A DNA stretch of 64,000 bases. Source: Zarea fungicola. Its lineage: Eukaryota > Ascomycota > Sordariomycetes > Hypocreales > Cordycipitaceae. The stretch covers positions 40,733 to 104,732 of the forward strand of contig FWCC01000153.1 in the NCBI GenBank assembly GCA_900169235.1. Reading direction: 5' to 3'. A program made the translations under genes and the position numbers. The notes beneath the pieces are model-generated. The model was not told the DNA's origin, did no database searches, and was given only the letters and a program-made list of their open reading frames with translations. Positions 11,251-19,868 of the stretch are shown one piece after another. Each line of letters opens with the position of its first letter. Positions within the stretch are counted from its first letter, which is position 1.

Positions 11251-12774
11251 ATGGCAGCGGAGGTGGGAGATGCCGAGCTCAGGGCCGCTAGCGTCATTGC
11301 GAGAACATGTTCTGTATTCTCGCTCCTTGGGTGTCTGTTTGTGATTATTACGTTTTGCACGTCAAAGGCCTTTCATCAAAAGCCCATCAACAGGCTGGTA
11401 TTCTATGCCTCGTTTGGTAATATCATGATCAACATTGGGACTCTCATGTCTCGGGCATATGTTGACGAGGTCAACTCCTCTGGATGTCAGTTTCAGGGGT
11501 TTCTATTGCAAATGTATGTATTACTGCCCTGTTTTCTTTCGTCCCTTGTTACATTTGTGAATCCTCTGTTCCTCGTGAGAATGTTGGAAAGGGCGACACG
11601 CTCACACTCCATAGGTTCCTGTCAGCCGATGCCTACTGGACACTGGCCATGGCATTCAACGTCTATCTGACGTTTTACTATAAATTCGATGCTGCTCGAC
11701 TCCGTAAAATGGAGATTTATTACTTTTTGTTTTGCTATGGTGTGCCGGGCATCCCGTCGATTGTTTTTCTCTTTATCAAAAACTCGCATGGGACAAGGAT
11801 CTATGGCAACGCTCTGCTGTGGTGCTGGATTGCGCCGCAGTTTCAAGTTTTGCGAATTGCATCCGTATATGGGCCAATTTGGTAAGCAAGTGGATGAAAT
11901 GTCTGATACTACCCGTCGAAATGCTAACGAAAATAACGAAAAAAGGCTCGTCATTCTTTCTACATTTTTCATCTACATTCGTGCAGGGCGCACCATTTAC
12001 ATGAAACGGAAGCAGCTCCAAGATTTCCACTCGTCCGACCTAGATCCGTTGTCGGTCAATGGCGACGCAACCACGTACCCCGTCAAGACGACAGAGGTAA
12101 TGGTCACGAGCGAGCCCGTGAACCGGGCCTCGTACGAGCGCGCGTACTCGATTCAGGTGGTTGCCAACTCGGCCAACTCGATGGAGAATGCAAAACTTCC
12201 CCTTCCTCGGGTACAGGTGGACGCAGATGAGACGACGGCGGCGACGCAGCCGGTTAGCAACAACAACGCCCGGACAAGACAGCTGGTTCGGGCGGCGCGT
12301 CGGAAGAACCACGAGCTCAACAACGCGGCGTGGTCGTATACCAAGTGCGCCCTCCTCTTCTTCACGGCGATTCTCATCACGTGGATCCCGTCGACGGCGA
12401 ACCGGGTGTACTCGCTGGTGCACCACGGCGAGGTGTCGCCGGTGCTGCTGCTGATGAGCGCGTTTGTGATTCCGCTGCAAGGGTTCTGGAACGCGCTCAT
12501 CTATGCGGTGATTTCGTGGTCTGCGTGCAAGACCTTTTGGCACGATCTCCGCCATCGCCCTGCGTCCGGGGCCACGGAGCTGGGCGGGATGCCGCGGGCG
12601 GCGTCGCGGCTTGGGCGGCTCCCGTATTCTCCGTCGTCGGGGGCGGGAGGGAATAATGGGCGGCGGATGGAGCATGGGTATCAGAGGTCTACTTCGAAGC
12701 ATTCAAATACATTTAGTACAGAGAGTGCCGAGGAGCTCAATGGTCACTCGGCGTATGCCAGCAGTCGCTATTAA
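11251..12774 (+). CDS. G-protein-coupled receptor, cAMP-receptor-like class
   Basis: Seven-helix plasma-membrane receptor of the fungal cAMP-receptor-like group (as Neurospora GPR-1/2/3), expected to signal through heterotrimeric G proteins. Three exons: 11251-11513, 11615-11881 and 11946-12774. Introns are 101 and 64 nt, both phase 2, giving 452 residues. Seven hydrophobic segments are seen: ARTCSVFSLLGCLFVIITFC; RLVFYASFGNIMINIGTLM; DAYWTLAMAFNVYLTFYY (starting right after intron 1); YYFLFCYGVPGIPSIVFLF; VYGPIWLVILSTFFIYI (across intron 2); CALLFFTAILITWIPSTANR; and LLLMSAFVIPLQGFWNALIY. Between helices 5 and 6 is a long basic, Thr/Asn-rich cytoplasmic loop of about 130 residues. The Gly/Ser-rich C-tail ends AYASSRY. 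Ligand unknown. The G-beta and phosducin-like genes of the same pathway lie 38-48 kb further on. Confidence 0.93.
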
Positions 12775-13682
12775 GCTTATGCTTTGTATTCTTATTATTC
12801 TAGCGTCGTTTTTTTCTCTGGTGGCCTATCATGACGGGGAGTTGAATAGTTTGCTAAACGTATGCAAACAGTCGCTACTAATATACCTTGTTAATTGTTA
12901 TTGTTTTATTACTCTGTTGTCTGATTTGCAGCGGGACGCCTATAGAGTAAGAGCCGAAGGACTGTCTAGATTTGACGACGTGACAAGTTGATTAATGTTG
13001 TCCAGTTTTCTAGGCTGGTAAAAAGGATATTTTATAAAGTAGGATTTTGTGTAACAACTGTCTTTAAAATAACAATTGTAAAATGAGTGTAGTTCGTACT
13101 TGGCGTGCTTTGTGAAGGATTTATGAGTTGCCGTTTTTATTAAATTTTTATTGGATAACATCATCTTCATTCAACTTGTCCTTTATATTTACTTGAATTA
13201 TTATTTAGTTATTTAATTATTTATTTGTCCAAGCTCCTGTTTGCTATTGTAGACTTTGCGCATGGGAGCGGTTAACGTTACTGAATTGGCCGAGCTCAGG
13301 ACGCCACGTTGGGGCCAAGCCACGCCAGCCAAGGCCCAGAGTCTTGTCAAACATCAAACACTAGACGGGGCGCAGTTCCGTTTTCTTTCACATTACTCTC
13401 CGTACATGAATCGCCATTGACATTGACAAGGCGGCATTAACGAGCGATTTACTGCAGTGCTACACATCGTTTTATCAGCCCATACCTGAGCTGTCGCGGT
13501 TTGGGGACGTCGAGATAGCAGCAAGCCTAGAGGATTACGACACAAACCATGAGAGCAGCATTCAGAACGACACATCTACTGTCACTGTAGAAAATCCACC
13601 AGAAAGGCACATCAGTATTCAATCAAACCCCTAGAAACAAAGCGAGGCGAATTGGAAAGGGCACCAATTGCATACTGCAGAT
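12775..13682. other. Intergenic, AT-rich 3' region of the GPCR gene
   Basis: Very AT-rich at 12990-13240 with repeated TTATTTA/ATTATTTA motifs, likely the 3' untranslated region and terminator of the GPCR gene. No gene supported. Confidence 0.45.
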
Positions 13683-14099
13683 ATGCAAATGTACACGCCA
13701 TCAGCAGTGCTGGCCCTCTGGCTTCTTGCCTACGCATCTGCCGCTCCGTCCGGCACGTCGTCATCACATCTCGCCATTCGCGATGACAGCACCGACAGCA
13801 AGTCGACGGCGGAAAAGGTTGCAGAGAGCATTGGCGGCGGTGGCCCGCCTGGACAATCTGTAGTTCGGGGCTTCTTCATTGGCATCGGGTTTGGGGTGGC
13901 GCTGGGTGTCTTGTGCTGTTGCTGGTGGCCGTGTGTGCATGGGCGGCGGCGGCGGCGGCAGCTGGAGTTGAGAAGACGGACACAAGGGACGACTACGGAG
14001 GAGGAGTCGGCGCAGGTGGAAGCAAGATATGAGGACAGAGATACGACGACGACGACGACGACGGGGGTGACGGCGGCGAGGGCGGCGGATGGACAGTGA
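13683..14099 (+). CDS. Small single-pass membrane protein with CCCW-W-PC motif (paralogue A)
   Basis: 138 residues from the ATG at 13683 (MQMYTPSAVLALWLLAY). The frame is open further upstream but only with a non-ATG codon. The N-terminal hydrophobic stretch ending in ASAAP looks like a signal peptide. After a short Ser/Thr-rich ectodomain comes a glycine-rich membrane segment (RGFFIGIGFGVALGVL). It is followed at once by CCCWWPC and an arginine run (GRRRRRQLELRRR), which gives an inside-positive orientation. The Cys cluster at the inner membrane face is a likely palmitoylation site (inference). The tail is Thr-rich, with a repeated ACG codon run. The gene 1 kb downstream shares the RGFF-x-GI-x-x-G...CCCW-x-PC core. 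Function unknown. Confidence 0.72.
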   Translation: MQMYTPSAVLALWLLAYASAAPSGTSSSHLAIRDDSTDSKSTAEKVAESIGGGGPPGQSVVRGFFIGIGFGVALGVLCCCWWPCVHGRRRRRQLELRRRTQGTTTEEESAQVEARYEDRDTTTTTTTGVTAARAADGQ

Positions 14100-15040
14100 C
14101 CAAGATGGAGGCGGGGAAGTCGAGATGCGGGGTACGTACCTGGTTGGTGTTGTGAATGGTGCTGTACTTAGTTTTTGTCTGTTTCTTTCTGTTTTTTTCT
14201 TGCACGGCGTTTTGGGGAAACGGACATTTTTGTTTCTAGACATATATTTTATTGTATTAGAAAAGCATTGAAATCATTGCATGCCCAACCCTTGGGTGGC
14301 AACTGATGGTGGTGTGCCTGTCATTTGTTCCTGTCGATTGGCCTTGATTGGCGGTGGAGCTGAAGCCATAATCCGGGGAAGCTCCCACTGGAATGGACCA
14401 AACTCAAGCTTCAGCGCAACCTCAACAAACTCTGTTCATGACAAGTGCTAGGGACCACTAACCCAAAATAAACAACCACTACCTCTCAGGTAATGAGGTG
14501 CTAGAGGTGCTAGAGCGCTGAAACCCGCCAACTTTATTTGCACCTCAGCTGTAAGCCCTGCCAAAGCTTGAATGCCGCTGGTGCTCTGGTGTCTCTGCTT
14601 GGGCTGCTGCTAGTGGCCAGGTCCCACGCCAAGCTTCACCAGCCTGCGCCGCCCACACCACCAGCCAGTAACTGCCAGCCAGGCCAGCCAGACCAGTCCA
14701 CCACACCACCATCAACTGAATCGCACGAGACCTCTCAACATGCAAACCAAGTCAGTCGATCCTTGTCGCAGACGCTCACGCTGCTCTCCATGACAATCGC
14801 CCTAAACTAAATCCGCTCAACACATCATCACCAGCAAGCCATGTTTGGAACAGGCAAAGAAAAATGGCTTGCAGCTTATCGCAGCTTGTAGTTACTTGAA
14901 GTCTCCCCCGCCGTACAAACGGAGACGACCACTCTTTCAAGCATTCCACCACGATGCTGGCACCTCTGCACCTGAATCAATTCTGCGACAGATGGACCTA
15001 GGTCAGAATTACTGGGATTGAATTTTCATATATTTTCACC
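14100..15040. other. Intergenic between the two CCCW-x-PC genes
   Basis: Moderate GC with many CCAGCC/GCCAGCC motifs at about 14640-14700. The open frame at 14538-14810 has no family features and is not called. Presumed promoter of the second membrane-protein gene. Confidence 0.4.
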
Positions 15041-15325
15041 ATGACGACTGTACTTTCCACTTCCTCCTCCACCACCGCCTTGCCCACGCCTACCCCAAAC
15101 GCAGGGCTCATGGCCAACCCCTTCTCCCAGCTCCGACAGCTCGCCCAAGCCGGCCAGGCATCCGACAAGATTCTGCGTGGCTTCTTCTTGGGAATCGCCA
15201 TCGGAATCCCCATTGCCCTCGCCTGCTGCTGCTGGTACCCCTGCTTCAGTCGCGAGACTGCCGCAGAGAGACGCCAGCGTGTAGCCAGACAGGCGGAATT
15301 GCTGGCACCTCCCATCCTGGGATGA
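15041..15325 (+). CDS. Small single-pass membrane protein with CCCW-Y-PC motif (paralogue B)
   Basis: 94 residues, one exon, start ATG at 15041 with a favourable CACC context. No signal peptide: the N-terminus is a Ser/Thr/Pro-rich stretch. A short amphipathic part (FSQLRQLAQAGQASDKIL) leads into the membrane segment RGFFLGIAIGIPIALA, directly followed by CCCWYPCF and a basic, Arg/Glu-rich tail. The RGFF-[IL]-GI core and CCCW-[WY]-PC are the same as in the gene at 13683-14099, on the same strand, so the two are probably an old tandem duplication. Function unknown; membrane anchoring by the helix plus S-acylation of the Cys cluster is inference. Confidence 0.75.
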   Translation: MTTVLSTSSSTTALPTPTPNAGLMANPFSQLRQLAQAGQASDKILRGFFLGIAIGIPIALACCCWYPCFSRETAAERRQRVARQAELLAPPILG

Positions 15326-15727
15326 ATATGGACGCCACCTGCCTTGGAATTCAACAGACAAAGAGGAGGCTTTGGTGAAATCACTTTGCAGTCACCTCGA
15401 GGCAGAATTACAAGCTCGCCTAGCTGCCGTTTTGCTACCATCATCACGGGAGGCCCACTACGCCGCCTCGTCGACAGCGTGGCGCAGCAGGCCAACATAG
15501 CTAATCTACTCGCGGCTGAGAGGCCCAGGTCGTCATCGCTACCGACCTCATCGGCATCTTCCTTACACAACACCAGCAAACCCAACGACTCACGACCAAA
15601 CTGTCTCTCCACGAAGCATCTTACGAAGTATCTTACGAAACATCTTTAATACACTTTACTCAACTCTCCACGTCCACAACTGGCTGGCTGGCAAGCACAG
15701 CGCCATCTCACCCCGCCCAGTCCCGCC
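15326..15727. other. Short intergenic region with direct repeats
   Basis: Contains a repeated CATCTTACGAA-type element (about 15616-15645, three imperfect copies) in the likely 3' untranslated region of the small membrane-protein gene, then the leader of the next gene. An open frame at 15344-15649 has no recognisable content. Confidence 0.4.
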
Positions 15728-17209
15728 ATGCTCGACGACAGCCTCCCCACGTTTCGCTTCCAACCCTCCTCAGACAACTCCCTCCACACCCTCCTCTACT
15801 TTACGCAGAATGGCTCCGAGCCCACCGCCGAGTACCTCCTGAAGCGTCCCGCCGCCCGCGACTCCAAGAACCAGTACGCCCTCGGCCTCGTCGACGTCCA
15901 CCACTCCTCCGTCATCTACGGCGAGGTCCTCATCCGCCCCCAATGGACCCAGCCCTCCCTCTCCGCCTCCGAGCAGCGCGCCCAGGGCGGCGTCGCCACC
16001 GTCGTCCCCGCCACCCCCGAGACTCTGCCCGTCTCCCTCTACAACCCGGACCAGACCATCCCCGTCCGCCTGCAAAAGAGCAGCTTCAAGTCCGACTCGT
16101 GGGAGTTTGAGATGCCCGAGCAGACCTTTAAAGCCCCAAGCACCTCCCAGATTGATCAGGAGAGCGCCACGGCCGGCATCGCCGAGCTGACCCCCAAAGT
16201 ACTCTTTCGCTGGAAGCGCGACAGCCGTCTGAGCAAGGACATGACGTGTTACCTGACGGGGCGGAGCTATGGCGGGAAAAAGAGCAAAGAACCGGACATT
16301 ACCGTGGCCATGTTTCACGCCCACAAGCAGGAGAGTACCGTGGTGCTGTACGAGCCCAACATGGCGCGCGTCGAGGTTGAGGACCGTAAAGGCCTCGAGG
16401 TGGTGCTCCTGTTGAGCGCGGAAGTCATTCGTGATTTGTACCTCATGCCGCGGCAGAACCCTTTCAACACGTCGGGTGCGCCGGTGCCTGTAGGCTCGAC
16501 GACGGATGCACACAGCACAACACCTGTACCGCCATTAAGTGGACGCCCATCGCCACAGCAGCAGCAGCAGCAGTTTTATGCATCGGGGGCTCTTGGCGGC
16601 GGTGGTGGGCCGATGTCGCCTCCGCCTCCACCACCACCGGCGGGCAGCCCGCCAAGACGGGACCCCCAGCAGCAAGCGGCCATTGACGCCGAGACGAAGC
16701 GCCTGCAGGCCATGGTGGCCCAGGAGGAGCGCAAGTCGCGCGACCGCGACCAGAGGGACAAGGAGGAGCAGCGCAGGATCCAGCAGATGCTCGAGCAGGA
16801 GGAGGCCGAGCGCCGCCGCCGCAAACAGGCCGAGATTGACGAGGAGACGGAGCGGCTCAAGAGGCAGTATGGCCTACCGCCCTTGTCGCCCACTCTGCCA
16901 CCTCGGCCACCAGCTGGAGGTGGTGGTGGAGCGCCGTCGTGGTTTGGGGCTCCGTCTGGACAGGGTCTACCGCCGCCGCCGCCGAGGCCGAATAGTACAG
17001 GGCCTCCGCCGCCCGGTGGCTATTATGCAGGGAATAATATCAACAGCAACAATGGGTATGGAGGGGGCAGCAACTATGCGGGCCCGTCGGCGCAGGCGCA
17101 GCAGCAGCATGGGCGGGCGTACAAGTTTGGCAACGCGTTGGGGTCATTCCTGCACGGCAAGGATGACAAGGAGAATAAGCTGAATAAGAAGAGGAGTGTC
17201 CATTTTTAG
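15728..17209 (+). CDS. Conserved-type fungal protein of unknown function, proline-rich with coiled coil
   Basis: 493 residues in a single exon, strong start context (CCGCCATGC). Residues 1-250 form a folded-looking, beta-rich domain (HTLLYFTQNGSEPTAEYLL, YALGLVDVHHSSVIYGEVLI, VTVAMFHAHKQES-like segments). A low-complexity part follows with a poly-Gln run and poly-Pro. Then comes a highly charged helix (about residues 315-380, AQEERKSRDRDQRDKEEQRR pattern) predicted to be a coiled coil. The C-terminus is Gly/Pro-rich and ends basic (KLNKKRSVHF). No catalytic motif is seen. Poly-Pro plus coiled coil would fit a scaffold or actin/vesicle-associated role, but this is only a guess. Confidence 0.85.
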   Translation: MLDDSLPTFRFQPSSDNSLHTLLYFTQNGSEPTAEYLLKRPAARDSKNQYALGLVDVHHSSVIYGEVLIRPQWTQPSLSASEQRAQGGVATVVPATPETLPVSLYNPDQTIPVRLQKSSFKSDSWEFEMPEQTFKAPSTSQIDQESATAGIAELTPKVLFRWKRDSRLSKDMTCYLTGRSYGGKKSKEPDITVAMFHAHKQESTVVLYEPNMARVEVEDRKGLEVVLLLSAEVIRDLYLMPRQNPFNTSGAPVPVGSTTDAHSTTPVPPLSGRPSPQQQQQQFYASGALGGGGGPMSPPPPPPPAGSPPRRDPQQQAAIDAETKRLQAMVAQEERKSRDRDQRDKEEQRRIQQMLEQEEAERRRRKQAEIDEETERLKRQYGLPPLSPTLPPRPPAGGGGGAPSWFGAPSGQGLPPPPPRPNSTGPPPPGGYYAGNNINSNNGYGGGSNYAGPSAQAQQQHGRAYKFGNALGSFLHGKDDKENKLNKKRSVHF

Positions 17210-17740
17210 CGCGCATAGTGAATAAATTACGAATTACCATTTTTAAGCAAGATTTTGGAAAGGTTGGCTTTCGTATTTGAAGCAACTCATGTGTTCTGAG
17301 GTGACTGAACTAATATGAACAACAAAGAGAGAGAGAGAGAGAGAGAGAGAGGTATATCAAAGCTCTCCTTCTATTTAAACGTCACATTGAAGAGGAATGA
17401 GTAGTGTACTTGTACTTGTTGTAAATTATTATTAAAAGGGTATATCTAAACATTTTTGATATGCTGTCAATCCTTCCTCCCCGTATCAGATTGCAATTTC
17501 TTTTCCTTCCCCATTGAAAGCAAAAACTTTTTATTTATCCGTTGTATTTCCCAATGCAATTTTATGGTTGCGTGCTTGTAAGCAGAAAAGATCGTAAGTC
17601 GTCAGAGTTGTTTCATTCGAAATTCAACTCGATGGCGTGGTGTAAATGAGTGGCTTGTAGCAAAGTATGCTACTCACGCAAGTATGCGTGTATGTGTGTG
17701 TATGGATTTTTGAGTGTGATAAGTGTTTGTAAATGGTAAT
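17210..17740. other. Convergent intergenic region with (GA)n microsatellite
   Basis: Lies between two converging genes. A GA dinucleotide run of about 27 nt is at 17326-17352, and the 3' ends are AT-rich. No gene supported. Confidence 0.5.
17326..17352. repeat. (GA)n microsatellite
   Basis: About 13 GA dinucleotides in a row, downstream of the 493-residue protein gene. Confidence 0.9.
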
Positions 17741-18004
17741 TTACAGGAGAAAGGTGCGCATGTTCATCTTGGCGGCCTGCATGAGGGGATCCTTTCGCAG
17801 CTTGGGCGCGGGCGAGGCAGAGCGCGAGGGAGCAGCCGACGAGGCAGCAGTCACCGTCTCGGAAGGCGAGGCAGAGGCATCGACGGTGGAGTTTTTGCGC
17901 GAGTTGGCGGCGCTGTTGGCACGGCTGTTGGTGCGAGAGGCTTCGCGGCGCTTCTCGGCGGTCATGAGGAAGGGGGCGATGAAGGCGAGGTCGGCGGGAT
18001 GCAT
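17741..18004 (-). CDS. Small Ser/Ala/Asn-rich protein, function unknown
   Basis: 87 residues, one exon. The N-terminus (MHPADLAFIAPFLMTAEKRR) looks structured. The middle is a low-complexity Ser/Ala/Asn/Arg stretch (NSRANSAANSRKNS) that could be phosphorylated. The end is basic to hydrophobic (KLRKDPLMQAAKMNMRTFLL). Support as a gene comes from a TATA box at 18163-18156, about 155 nt upstream, a GC-rich body inside AT-rich flanks, and a clean stop. I do not recognise the family. Confidence 0.6.
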   Translation of the reverse strand: MHPADLAFIAPFLMTAEKRREASRTNSRANSAANSRKNSTVDASASPSETVTAASSAAPSRSASPAPKLRKDPLMQAAKMNMRTFLL

Positions 18005-19868
18005 TTTGGGTGTGTTTTTGTTTGATATTTCTTAAAAAGAAGAGGATTTGAAGTCGGAGTGATATAGATGTGAGTGTGGAATGTGTTGTAGTTGTGTGTG
18101 TAAGTGATTGATGTGATGATGATTGGTATTGTTGGAAGGGGTGGGAAATGGTGTCTTATATAGCAAAATTACATGAAGCAAAAGCAAACTTTTTAGCAAT
18201 CGTCACTAATACAAGAATCAGTCTGAAAATTCTCATATCCCTGTGAAGTCCTCTGCAAACGACGTTATCCGTTCATCACCGTCTTAAGCCGCACACGATG
18301 CCTTGCTGGGTACCGCTGCCATGCAAAGCGGCGCTCGGTATGAGTGGATCTTGGATCGCTAAGAAAAAATTATTATGGATTTTTCTTTTTTTAGTGTCAT
18401 TCGTCTCGTAGTTTGGACCTGTCAACCTGGAAACGTGCCTGAACTGGTCACTAGGCTGAAAATTTCGACTCGAAAACATTTCCTGTTTTAAATTAAGGCC
18501 GTTGAAAAATCCAGCCGTCAGGCCGTCTTGGCCCACAGAGTCATCACACGGCCTATACATGACACGCAGACTGCGAGGTTTGAGTGAACAGTTATGTAAT
18601 AGACTATTGACGATGGATCCAACGGTAGTCTTCGTTTGACGACGTGGTCACACCGGAGGCAGACATTTGTCCATTTGCCATTTGTGAAGCTGCACACACA
18701 ATGATTACATGTGGAATACACCCTTGTTTCGTTGCCACACATCGGATTCACGTGTATAGTGAACCCGGTATGCCGTGTCTTGCCGTAGTCTTACAATTTT
18801 GAAAGGAGGTCTTGAAGACAACGTCAAGGCTTACAAAGTCAAGTACCCGAATTTGAGGCTCATCAATTCGCCCCCAATTCGGCCCGTCGCCCACTCACAC
18901 CTCTTGCCTCATTAAAGACTGACAAACCAAAAGTGGCTGGCTGTCATTCACCGGTGTTACGTTATGCAAGGCCCTGCACCGCCACTGGTAACTCTAAGAA
19001 AATGACGGAAAAAATTTTAAATAGAAAAAAAAAATCCTCAGAGCTAGTGAGGCGGCAATTCGGTTGGTGTAGCCGGTGGTTCCCATCATCTTCGATCCAG
19101 ACCAGCTGATCAGTCACAGCCCCTTGTAATCCCTGCGAGGCCCGCCACCACTAACAAGGACTGCTCACCAGTTCCAGCTCTAGCTGTTAGAGACTACTGA
19201 TTTTTTTCTTCTTTTATGCAGAAAACCCAGTATAATAATGGATCGAGTGGATTAGGGAAACGGGTCCCAGCCGATGTAAAGCGTCACCAAACTGTGCTCG
19301 TTAATAAAGCTACTAAAACAGGTACTAAGCAGCGGGTTCACAAAAGAGGCAAAAATTTTCTACTTGCCAAGCCGAGCCACGAAGATCGATTCCGAGCACC
19401 GAGCGCCGACGGTGAACGCAAATCAGGTACAGAGCTCGGAAACTGTTAAAATACCAAGGATTGTTTGCGCTATTCAGATGCATTGCTTGATTTGCGCTGT
19501 ATAAAAATTGAGTGAGGCCCGTATAGTGCGATAAAACTTCTCTGATCCAGCAACGCATCTGGCCTTTCTGAGTGCATATCGCAAAACTGGCGACCTGCAA
19601 GCAGCGTAGCTCAGTTAACACTGACAAAGCTTTGGGCTACATTATTGAACTGCCACCCACGAGTACCACCATCTTGGTATGCAGTTCCAATGTTGCTATG
19701 CCATGGAACTTGTCGGATAGGTTCTGAGTTTACATTTATAGAGGCCAAGGATTTTAAACGTAGATAAAAGGCTGTAGACGACGGTGTATGTTTGTTTCAC
19801 TAGGCTACAATAGCACTATTATTCTTCCCTACCCTCTCGCTACCAAAATCACAAACGACAAAGCACCT
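18005..19868. other. Intergenic, no supported gene
   Basis: Holds the promoter side of the 87-residue protein gene and the 3' side of the NLR gene. Only short unsupported frames; an A-run lies near 19023-19034. No RNA gene recognised. Confidence 0.4.
18156..18163 (-). promoter_or_regulatory. TATA box of the 87-residue protein gene
   Basis: TATATAAG on the minus strand, about 155 nt upstream of the ATG at 18004. Confidence 0.45.

Noticed and set aside
12040..12702. 220-codon Arg/Pro-rich frame on the minus strand
   Set aside because: Shadow of GPCR exon 3; composition is that of the reverse strand of a GC-rich coding exon.
15770..16513. 247-codon minus-strand frame
   Set aside because: Antisense shadow of the 493-residue protein gene; Gly/Val-rich nonsense composition.
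19600..19660. TAGCTCAGTTAACA, similar to a tRNA A box
   Set aside because: No matching B box or acceptor stem within tRNA distance.
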